The notes under the pieces are model-generated. The model searched no databases, was not told where the DNA came from, and saw only the letters and a program-made list of their open reading frames with translations. This document shows, one piece after another, positions 1 through 8,808 of a DNA stretch of 64,000 bases. The number at the start of each line of letters is the position of its first letter. The stretch's first letter is position 1. The position numbers were made by a program, and so were the translations under genes. Origin of the DNA: Agrobacterium albertimagni AOL15 (GTDB lineage Bacteria; Pseudomonadota; Alphaproteobacteria; Rhizobiales; Rhizobiaceae). The stretch covers positions 248,001 through 312,000 of the forward strand of contig NZ_ALJF01000004.1 in NCBI RefSeq assembly GCF_000300855.1, read 5' to 3'.

Positions 1-435
1 GAGTGCCGGGATCTCCCACAGGGTCGTCTCCATCCAGGAGCCGTGGAAGGTCAATTCGTATTGGCCGTCACGCTTGGAAAGTTCGTATTCGGGGAGCTGG
101 AGATTGCCGAGCCAGGCGAGAAATTCAGGCTCGAAGATCTGGGCGCGACCGTAAAACGTGTTACCGGCAAGCCAGATCATTTCCTTCTTGGTCAGTCGCA
201 GCGAGCGAACATGATCGAGCTGGTCACGCAGTTCCTGTTCGTCGATCTCGTCGGCAAGCCTGACCGAAGTCGTGCGATTGATGAGCGTGAAAGTGGCGTT
301 CACCTGCGGATAGAGCTTCCAGATCATCTGGAGCATCAGCAGTTTGTAGAAGTCCGTGTCGATCAGGCTGCGGATGATGGGATCGAGCTTCCAGGCGTGG
401 TTGTAAACCCTGGTTGCGATATCTGTCTTGGTCAT
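1..435 (-). CDS. pncB: nicotinate phosphoribosyltransferase, N-terminal part (runs off the window)
   Basis: Joins nicotinate to phosphoribosyl pyrophosphate, with ATP, to give nicotinate mononucleotide, the first step of NAD salvage in the cytosol. Only the first 145 codons are present; the rest lies beyond the left edge. The protein opens [12 protein letters not shown] and carries the family's N-terminal [14 protein letters not shown] block followed by [18 protein letters not shown] and, near the edge, [16 protein letters not shown]. These agree with rhizobial PncB as I remember it. The ATG at 435 is the first sensible start, and the hairpin at 534-558 separates it from the upstream small membrane gene. 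The catalytic histidine region is not in view. The family call is firm; completeness cannot be judged. Confidence 0.9.
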   Translation of the reverse strand, partial: MTKTDIATRVYNHAWKLDPIIRSLIDTDFYKLLMLQMIWKLYPQVNATFTLINRTTSVRLADEIDEQELRDQLDHVRSLRLTKKEMIWLAGNTFYGRAQIFEPEFLAWLGNLQLPEYELSKRDGQYELTFHGSWMETTLWEIPAL

Positions 436-533
436 GATCGACTGCCTTGCCATCCGCAGGGGGACTACGGGGGACGGCCGAAATGCTTCGGCCGTTTCCG
501 GTGCAGTTATCGGCAATCACCGGGGGAATGTCC

Positions 534-558
534 AGAGAGCGGCGTTGCGCCGCTCTCT
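534..558 (-). terminator. perfect hairpin between small membrane gene and pncB
   Basis: An 11-bp perfect inverted repeat, AGAGAGCGGCG and CGCCGCTCTCT, around a 3-nt loop, 17 nt past the stop of the gene ending at 575. There is no T-run on either strand, so it is at best a weak or Rho-assisted terminator, or a processing site, in front of pncB. Confidence 0.4.
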
Positions 559-574
559 GCTAGGTCTGACCGCG

Positions 575-862
575 TTACTGGCTGGGTGTCGGGCTGGATT
601 CTGGCACGACCTGATTGTTGTCGCTCGGCGACGGGGCCGTCTGCTCGACAGGCTGGTTGGCCGGCTCGCTCGGTGCAATGGAATTGCCCCACCATTCCGC
701 CGGGATCCAGACGAGCATGGCGAGGATCAGTCCGCCCAGCAGCACGATGAGGACCGGTTTGCCTTTAAAACCCTGACGCGCCTCGGTCGGCGTCATGGGT
801 TCCGGCTGAAGGCCGCGCATGCGACGGTCGGTCGTGTCTGGAAGATCGGTTCGGCTGCTCAT
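575..862 (-). CDS. small single-pass membrane protein of unknown function
   Basis: 95 residues. A charged N-terminus of about 33 residues (PMTPTEARQGFKGKP) precedes one clear transmembrane segment (PVLIVLLGGLILAMLVWIP, about 36-54) and a Pro/Ser/Gln-rich tail, probably periplasmic. I do not recognise a named family; short proteins of this shape are common beside metabolic genes in Rhizobiales. AAGGGAGC lies at good distance before the ATG at 862. It is 93 nt downstream of the hydroxyacid dehydrogenase and on the same strand. Function unknown; that it is a real gene is likely from the ribosome binding site and the clean membrane segment. Confidence 0.65.
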   Translation of the reverse strand: MSSRTDLPDTTDRRMRGLQPEPMTPTEARQGFKGKPVLIVLLGGLILAMLVWIPAEWWGNSIAPSEPANQPVEQTAPSPSDNNQVVPESSPTPSQ

Positions 863-955
863 GTGGTTGCTCCCTTGTGTCCTGAGGCGCGCAAGGCGCG
901 AATTCTCAAGGGAAACGGGAGCTCAGCGGGGTTTGTTCCCGCAATTCTCGGGCGG

Positions 956-1918
956 CTAATAGCCAGCGGTACGATCGACAACGAATTCAAGCGGCTTGCC
1001 AGCCTCGAGCCGAGCGATCTGCGCCTCGACGTGACGGAACAGCGCACGAACATCGGAGGCGGCCGCAGCGTGAGGCGTGACGATCACGTTCGGCATCGAC
1101 CAGAGGGGACTGTCAGGATCGAGCGGTTCCTTTTCGAAGACATCGACCGAGGCCGATTTCAGCGTGCCGTCCTTGAGGCACTCGATCAATTCGGCTTCCT
1201 TCTGGCTGCCGCCACGACCGGCATTGAGAAAGATCGAACCGCCCAAGGGTCCGGCACGGCGGAGCCTCGAAAACAAGGCGCGGTCGTAGATGCCGCGCGT
1301 GTCGTCTGTTAGCGGCAGAAGGCCGACCAGGATATCGGTGCGACCGAGGAAGGTGTCGAGCCCCTTTGCGTCGAAGGTTACGACGCCGTCGATCGCCTTT
1401 GCGCGACGGGACCAGCCTATGACGTCGAAGCCCATGACCTTGAGCTTGTGAACGGCATCTGCGCCCAAGACCCCAAGGCCCATGACGCCGACCGTGACCT
1501 CCCGGGCCTCCGGCTGATCGGCGATCTCGTGCCAGACGCGAGCCTGCTGCTGGCCGGCATAGGCAATACCGTTGCGCAGATGATGGAGGCATTGCCAGAC
1601 GACCCATTCACTCATGCGGTCCGTCAGGCTTCGATCGACAAAACGGATGATCGGGAGATCCGGCAATTCGTATGCCGAGAGGATGTGATCCACACCGGCA
1701 CCGCCGGAGAAGATGGCTTTGAGCCCGGTTGCACGACGAAAGAGGGCCGGATCCGGTTTCCAGACCACGGCGAATTCGGCATCCGAGAGATCGCGGTCGG
1801 CATTCGCCGGATCACCCATGTCGACAACTGGACGATCGGGGAAGGCCGAGCGAAGCGCGTTGACGACGCTTTCGCGGGCAAAGCGGAGATCGACGACGAC
1901 GGGGCGTTTTTCGGACAT
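956..1918 (-). CDS. D-isomer 2-hydroxyacid dehydrogenase (glyoxylate/hydroxypyruvate reductase-like)
   Basis: NAD(P)H-dependent reductase of 2-oxoacids, probably glyoxylate or hydroxypyruvate. 320 residues, the usual family length. The Rossmann motif GVMGLGVLG is central. The catalytic triad is visible: Arg in LNAGRGGSQ, Glu in DVFEKEPLDPDSPLW and His in VTPHAAAASD. It resembles GhrA-type enzymes more than the GyaR-type enzyme at 32251-33255. It starts only 12 nt after the yejF stop, so it is probably co-transcribed with the importer operon, although a biochemical link is not evident. The exact substrate cannot be read from sequence. Confidence 0.85.
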   Translation of the reverse strand: MSEKRPVVVDLRFARESVVNALRSAFPDRPVVDMGDPANADRDLSDAEFAVVWKPDPALFRRATGLKAIFSGGAGVDHILSAYELPDLPIIRFVDRSLTDRMSEWVVWQCLHHLRNGIAYAGQQQARVWHEIADQPEAREVTVGVMGLGVLGADAVHKLKVMGFDVIGWSRRAKAIDGVVTFDAKGLDTFLGRTDILVGLLPLTDDTRGIYDRALFSRLRRAGPLGGSIFLNAGRGGSQKEAELIECLKDGTLKSASVDVFEKEPLDPDSPLWSMPNVIVTPHAAAASDVRALFRHVEAQIARLEAGKPLEFVVDRTAGY

Positions 1919-1930
1919 TGCAGACTCACA

Positions 1931-3559
1931 TTATTGGCGGATGCCGCCGGCCTCGACGGCTTCGAGATTGAAGGCGGCGGCCATCAGGGCACGGGTGTAA
2001 TCGGCCTTAGGCGCGGCGAAGACCTCTGCGGCCGGACCTTTCTCGACGACCTTGCCGCCGCGCATGACGATCAACTCGTTCGCGAGCGCCTTCACCACCT
2101 TGAGATCGTGACTGATGAAGAGATAGGCGAGGTCGTGTTTGGCCTGCAGATCGCGCAGGAGATCGACGACCTGCGCCTGGACGGTCATGTCGAGGGCGGA
2201 GGTGGGCTCATCAAGCATGACGAAGCGGGGTTTCAGCACCATGGCGCGGGCAATGGCGATACGCTGCCGCTGGCCGCCAGAGAATTCATGCGGATAACGC
2301 CAGCGGGTGGCGGGGTCGAGGCCCACTTCTTCGAGCGCCCAGGCAACGCGGCTGTCGCGCTCTTCTGCCGTCAGCTGCCGTTCGTGGACCTTCAGGCCTT
2401 CCGCGATGATCTCGCCGACGGACATCCGCGGGCTAAGCGAACCGAAGGGGTCCTGAAAGACGATCTGCAGGCGATCGCGCAGCGGCCGCATCTCGCTGTA
2501 GGAGAAGGCATCGATGTCCTTGCCGATGAAGCTGATGCGCCCCTTCGAGGAGATGAGGCGCGAAAGGGCAAGACCGAGCGTCGTCTTGCCGGAACCGGAT
2601 TCGCCGACGACGCCGAGCGTCTGGCCGGCGCGGAGCGTGAGGTCAACGCCGTCGACCGCCTTCACATGATCGACGGTGCGGCGGAGGAAGCCGGCCTTGA
2701 TCGGGAACCAGACGCGGATGTCTTCGCCCTGCATGACAATTGGCTTTGTCTCGTCCAGCAACGGTGGTTCGCCGCGCGGCTCCGAGGCGAGCAGTTTCTT
2801 CGTATAGGCATGCTGGGGTCGCTCGAAGATATCCTCGACGGGACCTGCCTCGACGATCTTGCCCTTGGTCATGACGCAGACGCGATCGGCAAACTTGCGG
2901 ACGATGCCGAGGTCATGGGTGATGAAGAGCATGGACATACCGTGCTCTGTCTTGAGGCGACCCAAGAGTTCGAGGATCTGGGCCTGGACTGTGACATCGA
3001 GGGCTGTGGTCGGCTCATCGGCGATCAAGAGCTTCGGCCTGTTGGCAAGCGCCATGGCAATCATCACGCGCTGGCGCTGGCCGCCCGAGAGTTCATGCGG
3101 GAAGGCGGTCAGTCGCTTTTCCGGCTCTCGAATGCCGACCTGGTGCAGAAGTTCGAGCACGCGGGCGCGAGCGGATGCGCCTTGAAGTCCCTGGTGAAGC
3201 GCGAGGATTTCGCTGATCTGCCGCTCGATCGAGTGAAGCGGATTGAGCGAGGTCATCGGCTCCTGAAAGATCATGGTGATGTCGTTGCCGCGTACGGAAC
3301 GGAGCTCTGGCTCGCTTGCGGTCATCAGGTCGCGGCCGTCGAAGAGGATCTGGCCGGATGGGTGGCTCGCTGCCGGATAGGGGAGAAGTTTCAGAATGGA
3401 TGCAGCAGAGACCGACTTGCCGGAACCGGATTCGCCGACCAATGCGACGATCTCGCCGCGCTGGATGTCGAAAGAAACTCTGTCGACCGCCAGGCTCTCG
3501 CGGCCACCCTGGTGGAAGGCGACGGACAGATCGCGCACGGAGAGAAGGGGTTCGGTCAT
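1931..3559 (-). CDS. yejF: dual-ATPase ABC importer subunit, YejF type (peptide/microcin C)
   Basis: Cytosolic ATPase driving an oligopeptide-type importer. 542 residues hold two complete ABC cassettes: Walker A GESGSGKSV and signature LSGGQRQR in the first half, then GESGSGKTT and FSGGQRQR in the second, with Walker B LLIADEPTTALD and VMLDEPTSALD. Fused dual-ATPase subunits of this kind are typical of YejF; Opp and Dpp systems use two separate ATPases. The ATG at 3559 overlaps the PIN gene stop (ATGA), so it is now translationally coupled to that gene and not to yejE as expected. It is the last importer gene of the yejA-B-E-F order. Confidence 0.92.
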   Translation of the reverse strand: MTEPLLSVRDLSVAFHQGGRESLAVDRVSFDIQRGEIVALVGESGSGKSVSAASILKLLPYPAASHPSGQILFDGRDLMTASEPELRSVRGNDITMIFQEPMTSLNPLHSIERQISEILALHQGLQGASARARVLELLHQVGIREPEKRLTAFPHELSGGQRQRVMIAMALANRPKLLIADEPTTALDVTVQAQILELLGRLKTEHGMSMLFITHDLGIVRKFADRVCVMTKGKIVEAGPVEDIFERPQHAYTKKLLASEPRGEPPLLDETKPIVMQGEDIRVWFPIKAGFLRRTVDHVKAVDGVDLTLRAGQTLGVVGESGSGKTTLGLALSRLISSKGRISFIGKDIDAFSYSEMRPLRDRLQIVFQDPFGSLSPRMSVGEIIAEGLKVHERQLTAEERDSRVAWALEEVGLDPATRWRYPHEFSGGQRQRIAIARAMVLKPRFVMLDEPTSALDMTVQAQVVDLLRDLQAKHDLAYLFISHDLKVVKALANELIVMRGGKVVEKGPAAEVFAAPKADYTRALMAAAFNLEAVEAGGIRQ

Positions 3560-4053
3560 GCGGTAAGGCTTTCGATCAGGGAGGTGAGTGTGGGCGCATC
3601 GGGGCGGAGAACCTTCAAGGGCGTCATCGGAAGTTTGCCGCGAACTGGATGAATGATTTCATCAATGTCGGTCAAACCAGTATCGGCGGAAAGAAAGACT
3701 GAGCATCCCGCGAAAATTGCACTCGCAAGGTGGATGGCGTCGGGCAACTTGATTTTGCTTGATTGCGCTCTGATGAGTGACGCGGTCAACAAGACTGCGG
3801 TCGATGGCGGAACCGTCTTCAGCCAAAAATCGCCTCCCAACCAGCTTTCATAGGCTTCGATGAGTTCGCGATTGCCGTCCGCAAGAGGCTTCACCAGCAG
3901 TTCGCTATAGGTGAGCAAGCTCGTGAAAGGTATCTTCCCAGATATGCGACACGCCGCCAGCAAGGCTGCCAGATGTTCCTGTTCCGGGATCTGGACTTCT
4001 TTGAACAGGATCAGGACATTCGTATCGAGATAAATGGAAACAGGCAGCGTCAT
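3556..4053 (-). CDS. PIN-domain ribonuclease-like protein, putative toxin
   Basis: 165 residues with the PIN-domain acidic set: D10 (IYLDTNVLI), E51 (TYSELLVKP), D105 (KLPDAIHLASA) and D124 (FLSADTGL). PIN domains are Mg-dependent ribonucleases, and VapC-type toxins are the best known members; at 165 residues it is a little longer than typical VapC (about 130). It follows a 96-residue gene with an ATGA overlap, the usual antitoxin-toxin arrangement, and overlaps yejF by another ATGA. Both genes sit between yejE and yejF, where the yej operon normally has no insert. The PIN assignment is firm; toxin activity and RNA target are inferred. Confidence 0.8.
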   Translation of the reverse strand: MTLPVSIYLDTNVLILFKEVQIPEQEHLAALLAACRISGKIPFTSLLTYSELLVKPLADGNRELIEAYESWLGGDFWLKTVPPSTAVLLTASLIRAQSSKIKLPDAIHLASAIFAGCSVFLSADTGLTDIDEIIHPVRGKLPMTPLKVLRPDAPTLTSLIESLTA

Positions 4054-4340
4054 TCATCATCCCACTCGTCACGCAGTTCGCGGATCCGCTGAACCGCCTC
4101 GGCCATGGAACCAGCATGGCTGTAGCGCTCCGGGAAGTCCTGACGATGCCTCAATAGTTTCGTGAGGTTTTCACCCACATCCGTGTCCGTTCCCTCAAGA
4201 CCGAAGAAGGACGTCAGCGGACTGTCGTCCTCTGGGGTGATTTCAACGGTAACACGCGCCAAACCCGTCTCGGGCAATCCCTCTCGCATATCTTTCGGCA
4301 GTTTAGAAACCGGGTAGTGTTCGAGCACGACCTTATTCAT
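4050..4340 (-). CDS. putative antitoxin partner of the PIN protein
   Basis: 96 residues starting MNKVVLEHYPVSKLP; an upstream GGAGGGCG at proper spacing supports the ATG at 4340 over a longer frame reaching 4442. The protein is acidic at its C-terminus (IRELRDEWDDE) and includes PVSKLPKDMREGLPETGLARVTVEI, where a short N-terminal beta/alpha unit could bind DNA, but I recognise no AbrB, RHH or Phd family. Its stop overlaps the PIN start (ATGA), so the pair is translationally coupled, as in type II toxin-antitoxin operons. It begins 67 nt after yejE. The antitoxin role is inferred from position only. Confidence 0.6.
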   Translation of the reverse strand: MNKVVLEHYPVSKLPKDMREGLPETGLARVTVEITPEDDSPLTSFFGLEGTDTDVGENLTKLLRHRQDFPERYSHAGSMAEAVQRIRELRDEWDDE

Positions 4341-4407
4341 CCCAACGCCCTCCGGCAAAGGTGGAACTTTAGCCAGTATAGCGGCGCGGCAGGGATAGCG
4401 CGACCCA

Positions 4408-5544
4408 TCACCGGAAGGTCTTTCTCGGGTCGAACGCATCACGCACGGCTTCGCCGACGAAGATCAGCAAAGAGAGCATGATCGACATGGTGAAGAAGGC
4501 GGTGAGGCCGAGCCAGGGGGCCTGGAGGTTGCGCTTGCCCTGCGCGATGAGTTCGCCGAGCGAGGGAGAGCCGGGCGGCATGCCGAAGCCGAGGAAGTCG
4601 AGCGAGGTGAGCGTGGTAATCGAGCCTGAGAGGATGAAGGGCAGGAAGGTGAGCGTCGCGACCATGGCGTTCGGCAGGAGATGGCGGAACATGATCGTCC
4701 AGTTGCCGACGCCGAGCGCACGGGCTGCATTCACATATTCGAAGTTTCGGGCCCGCAAGAATTCGGCGCGCACGATGCCGACGAATCCCACCCAGGAAAA
4801 GAGCAGCATGATGCCGAGCAAGACGAAGAAGCCGGGCGGCAGGATGGCTGCGATGATGAGCAGGATGTAGAGAACCGGCATCGACGACCAGATCTCGATG
4901 AAGCGCTGCATCAGAAGATCGGTCCAGCCGCCGAAATAGCCCTGCACGGCACCAGCCGTCACCCCGATCGCGGCGGAGGCGAGCGTGAGTGCCAGGCCGA
5001 AGAGGATCGAGATGCGGAAGCCGTAGATCATGCGGGCCATGACGTCGCGGGCCTGATCATCCGTGCCGAGCCAGTTCATGTTGCCGAGTACGCAGTTCGG
5101 ATCCTCGGCGCCGAGCGGATAGGCGGCGCAGCGGGTCTCCTTGTCCATCAGCCAGAAGGGTGCCGTCGGAGCCGAATGCGGGACCTCGGAGTTGACCGTT
5201 CGGTAGGAATAGCGGATCGGCGGCCAGACCATCCAGCCATTGGCATTGATCTCGTCGGATATGAAGGGCGAGCGATAGTCGGTGACGGCGAGGAAGCCGC
5301 CGAACTTCTCTTCCGGGTAATCGACGACGACGGGGAAGAGGATCTCGCCCTTGTAGGAGGCGATGACAGGTTTGTCGTTGGCGATGAACTCGGCAAACAG
5401 GCTGAGTACGAACAGCACCATGAAGATCCAGAAGGACCAGAAGCCGCGCCTGTTCGCCTTGAAGTTCTCAAGCCGCCGACGGTTCGTCGGGTTCAGCCAG
5501 CCCTTCTTCGGCGGGGCAATGATGGTGGTTTCGACGGCGGACAT
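4408..5544 (-). CDS. yejE: ABC importer inner-membrane permease, YejE type
   Basis: 378 residues. One N-terminal membrane segment (FWSFWIFMVLFVLSLFAEFI) is followed by a long periplasmic loop of about 130 residues containing the YejE-like stretch GWMVWPPIRYSY and GTDDQARDVMARMIYG, then about five C-terminal segments. The permease EAA-loop is visible as EYVNAARALGVGNWTIMFRH. With YejB it forms the channel for peptides or microcin C-like compounds. The start at 5544 shares one base with the yejB stop (TGATG), which fixes the start although the frame stays open further upstream inside yejB. The operon continues, after 67 nt, with the toxin-antitoxin-like pair. Confidence 0.9.
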   Translation of the reverse strand: MSAVETTIIAPPKKGWLNPTNRRRLENFKANRRGFWSFWIFMVLFVLSLFAEFIANDKPVIASYKGEILFPVVVDYPEEKFGGFLAVTDYRSPFISDEINANGWMVWPPIRYSYRTVNSEVPHSAPTAPFWLMDKETRCAAYPLGAEDPNCVLGNMNWLGTDDQARDVMARMIYGFRISILFGLALTLASAAIGVTAGAVQGYFGGWTDLLMQRFIEIWSSMPVLYILLIIAAILPPGFFVLLGIMLLFSWVGFVGIVRAEFLRARNFEYVNAARALGVGNWTIMFRHLLPNAMVATLTFLPFILSGSITTLTSLDFLGFGMPPGSPSLGELIAQGKRNLQAPWLGLTAFFTMSIMLSLLIFVGEAVRDAFDPRKTFR

Positions 5545-6638
5545 CAGAGATCCCTCCGGTCGAAATCGATGCGCGGATCGATCCAGGTGTAGATCAGGTC
5601 GGAGATCAGGCCGATCACGAGACCCATCAGCGAGAAGATGTAGAGCGTCGCAAAGACGATCGGATAGTCGCGATTGACGATCGCGAGGTAGCCGAGGCGG
5701 CCAAGACCATCGAGCGAGAAGATGTTCTCGATCAAGAGCGATCCGGTGAAGAAGGCCGAGATGAAGGCGCCTGGCAGGCCGGCGATGACGATCAGCATGG
5801 CGTTGCGGAAGACGTGACCGTAAAGCACCTGGCGCTCGCCTAGACCCTTGGCGCGGGCAGTCACCACATACTGCTTCTTGATTTCGTCGATGAAGGAGTT
5901 CTTCGTCAGCAGCGTGGTTGTGGCGAAGGCCGAAAGCAGGAGGGCGGTCAGCGGCAATGCAAGATGCCAGAAGTAGTCGAGGATCTTCTGCCACCAGGAG
6001 AGTTGGTCGAAATTGTCGGAGGTAAGGCCGCGAAGCGGGAACCAGTCGAAGAAGGATCCGCCGGCGAAAAGGACGATCAGCAGGATGCCGAACAGGAAGC
6101 CCGGGACGGCATAGCCAACGACGATGATGCCTGATGTCCAGACATCGAAACGGGAGCCGTCGGAGACCGCTTTCCTGATGCCGAGCGGGATCGAAATGGC
6201 GTAGGAAATCAGCAGCACCCAGAGGCCGAGCGATATGGAAACCGGCAGCTTCTCTATGATCAGGTCGATGACGGAGGTGTTGCGGAAGAAGCTCTCGCCA
6301 AAATCGAAGCGGATGTAATTCCACATCATTTCGAGGAAGCGCTCGAGCGGCGGCTTGTCGAAGCCGAACTGTTTTTCGAGCTTGGCGATCAGCTCCGGAT
6401 CGAGACCCTGGGCGCCGCGATAACGGGAGCCCCCCTCATCTGCACCGGCGGACTGGCCCAGCATGTCCCCGCCGCCCGAAAGGCGCGCATCCGCGCTGTC
6501 ACCCTGGCCGCTGAGCTGCGCGATGACCTGCTCGACGGGGCCACCGGGGGCGAACTGGATGACGATGAAGGAGATACCCATGATGCCGATCATTGTGGGT
6601 ATCATCAGCAGCAGACGCCGGAGAATATAGGCGGTCAT
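5544..6638 (-). CDS. yejB: ABC importer inner-membrane permease, YejB type
   Basis: 364 residues. It opens [24 protein letters not shown], the standard first segment of DppB/OppB/YejB permeases, then has an extended soluble insert (about 40-90, Gly/Ser/Asp-rich) and five more membrane segments. The EAA motif is [29 protein letters not shown] precedes the start. It is coupled to yejE by a one-base overlap and lies 142 nt after yejA. The partner channel half for peptide import; family assignment is firm, the substrate is inferred from the YejABEF set. Confidence 0.92.
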   Translation of the reverse strand: MTAYILRRLLLMIPTMIGIMGISFIVIQFAPGGPVEQVIAQLSGQGDSADARLSGGGDMLGQSAGADEGGSRYRGAQGLDPELIAKLEKQFGFDKPPLERFLEMMWNYIRFDFGESFFRNTSVIDLIIEKLPVSISLGLWVLLISYAISIPLGIRKAVSDGSRFDVWTSGIIVVGYAVPGFLFGILLIVLFAGGSFFDWFPLRGLTSDNFDQLSWWQKILDYFWHLALPLTALLLSAFATTTLLTKNSFIDEIKKQYVVTARAKGLGERQVLYGHVFRNAMLIVIAGLPGAFISAFFTGSLLIENIFSLDGLGRLGYLAIVNRDYPIVFATLYIFSLMGLVIGLISDLIYTWIDPRIDFDRRDL

Positions 6639-6780
6639 GCGGGGCGCCCCCGGTCAGAATCAGATCTGCCCACGATGTCCAAGCTCGTATGGTCCGCCAA
6701 TATCAATTGCTCCGTTATTCAGCGATTCGCCCGCTACATTCCTAGAGTCTCACGCAGGGGGCGCAAGCCCCGAGCGGAGA

Positions 6781-8610
6781 TCATGGGCTTTTCGCCCACC
6801 AGATCGACGGGAAGCCAATTCCATACTCTGGCAAGGGATCTGGACGTGCAAGCTTGGACGCATAGGCGATACGGCTTTCGCCTGAGTAGAACATCGGGAT
6901 TACGAAGTGATTTGCCAGCAGAACCCTATCCAAGGCATGAACTGCGGCCACCTGGTCTGCGCGCGTGGAAGCAGACATGATCATCCTGATCAATTGATCG
7001 ACGGCGGGATCGGCAATGCCGGCCAAGTTCCGTGATCCCGGCTGGTTTGCAGAGGCAGAGCCCCAATAAACCAGCTGATCACTTCCCGGATTCATAGTCT
7101 GCGGCCAAACACCGAATATCATGTCAAAATCGAAACTGCGGACACGATTGACATACTGGGATGAGTCTACGGTGCGAACGGTTGCGTCGATACCTATCTT
7201 CTTCAAGCTCGCGACGTAAGGTAAGACAGTCCTTTCCATTGAGGGGCTGTTGAGAAGTATCTCGAACCGCATAGGCTGGCCGGTCGAAAGGTTGACCATT
7301 CGATTGCCCTGGAGCTCCCATCCGGCTTCCCGAAACAACGCGATCGCCTTGCGTAAGTTGTCCCTGACTTTCTGTGGGTCGCCACCAATGGGATTCTCAT
7401 ATGCTTCAGTGAATACACGGGCAGGAATTTGGTCTTTCAGGGTCGTCAAGATCTCAAGTTCTTTTCCCTGCGGTAGCCCGGATGAGGCCAAATCGGTTCC
7501 CCAGAAAAAGCTATCGACGCGGTTCAGTCCGCCGTAAGCGAGATTCTTGTTCAAATCCTCGAAGTCATACGCGTAATTCAGCGCCTCTCGGACACGAGCA
7601 TCTTTGAACTGATCGCGGCGCAAATTCGGGACATAGGCCTGCATGATACCACGCGCTCGAAACTCGTTTGGCAATGCTTCCCGCTTGATCGAGCCATCGC
7701 GAACCGCGTCGAAATCATAGCGCGTTGCCCACCGACTTGAGCTGTTTTCTTGGCGGAAGTCGAGATTACCGGCTCGAAAGGCTTCGAATTCAACATCAGC
7801 GTCTGCGAAATAGGTGTAGCTTATCGTCCTGAAGTTGTTTCTACCGACATTGATTGGCAAGTCCCTGCCCCAATAGTCGTCCCGAAGCTCGTACCTAATC
7901 GATGATCCGGCTTGGAACGAAGCTACTTCATATGGACCAGATGCAAGAGGCGGCTCCAATGATGTCTTCGAGATATCCCGCTGGACTCCTTGGGGATCCT
8001 TCGACGAATACCAATGCTTCGGCAGGATAGGGAACTCCCCTACAATGCTCGGCAGCTCCTTGTTGTTCTTCTCATCGAACTTGAATGTAACCTCGCGATC
8101 ACCGACTTTCTCTGCGGACACGACGTGACGATAGTAGTTCGCGAGGATAGTGCTGTGCTGCTTTGCACTTTCGAAACTAAACACAACGTCTTCGGGCGTT
8201 ACGGGCGTGCCATCGGCCCATTTTGCCTCTGGGCGGAGGCGAAAGGTCGCTGAAGAAATGTCTGCGGGATAGGTCAGGGCTTCGGCTAACAAGCCATAGC
8301 TGACGCCAATTTCGTCGTCGGACGGTAGCAGCAGCGAATCGTAGATTATGCCAATGCCCACTGCTCGATTACCTCTGTCGACCAGTGGGTTGAAACTATC
8401 GAATGTGCCTTCGTCGGACATCCTGAGTTCACCCTGTTTCGGCGCCTCGGGATTCACATAGGGCAAATGCGAGAAGTCTGGCGGTAGTCTTGGGGGCTCA
8501 AGAACACTGACCGCATGTTGCCAGACAATTTCCTGAGCGATGGTCGGCACTGGTGCAGACGCCAGTGCAGCCAATAGGCCCAGGGTTGCTAGATTGTTGC
8601 TCAGACCCAT
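6781..8610 (-). CDS. yejA: periplasmic substrate-binding protein, YejA type
   Basis: 609 residues, the length of YejA-family (solute-binding family 5) proteins. A signal peptide is visible: MGLSNNLATLGLLAALASAPVPTIAQE, with cleavage likely after the Ala of TIAQ. The mature protein shows family 5 features: EGTFDSFNPLVDRGN, FRLRPEAKWADGTPVTPEDVVFSFE and VNVGRNNF-type ligand-lid segments. It would capture peptide-like substrates and hand them to YejBE. Base composition differs from neighbours: 29 of 60 bases in 7201-7260 are G or C, and codons such as TTA/AGA-type and A/T-ending third positions are commoner. Replacement by transfer is possible. First gene of the importer operon. Confidence 0.9.
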   Translation of the reverse strand: MGLSNNLATLGLLAALASAPVPTIAQEIVWQHAVSVLEPPRLPPDFSHLPYVNPEAPKQGELRMSDEGTFDSFNPLVDRGNRAVGIGIIYDSLLLPSDDEIGVSYGLLAEALTYPADISSATFRLRPEAKWADGTPVTPEDVVFSFESAKQHSTILANYYRHVVSAEKVGDREVTFKFDEKNNKELPSIVGEFPILPKHWYSSKDPQGVQRDISKTSLEPPLASGPYEVASFQAGSSIRYELRDDYWGRDLPINVGRNNFRTISYTYFADADVEFEAFRAGNLDFRQENSSSRWATRYDFDAVRDGSIKREALPNEFRARGIMQAYVPNLRRDQFKDARVREALNYAYDFEDLNKNLAYGGLNRVDSFFWGTDLASSGLPQGKELEILTTLKDQIPARVFTEAYENPIGGDPQKVRDNLRKAIALFREAGWELQGNRMVNLSTGQPMRFEILLNSPSMERTVLPYVASLKKIGIDATVRTVDSSQYVNRVRSFDFDMIFGVWPQTMNPGSDQLVYWGSASANQPGSRNLAGIADPAVDQLIRMIMSASTRADQVAAVHALDRVLLANHFVIPMFYSGESRIAYASKLARPDPLPEYGIGFPSIWWAKSP

Positions 8611-8808
8611 GTTTCGACAGCCCCCTTATCTGCTCTTGTTGCGAAGCAGGATAGGGCAAAACCAGGCAAAAAACAGGGGACTGACAGAGATGTGAGCGTC
8701 GTGGCTTCCGCAGATTCACCCCAATTCCGTTTCAGGCTAGACTGACAGGTGATTCACCCCGGCCATCCGGCGGGGATCGAATCCGGATCGACCGGGGACA
8801 TGCACACG

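Noticed and set aside
1448-3652. 734-codon open frame on the plus strand opposite yejF and the dehydrogenase
   Set aside because: It has no recognisable protein motif, while the minus strand codes for a complete YejF and dehydrogenase. GC-rich codon structure leaves such antisense frames open.
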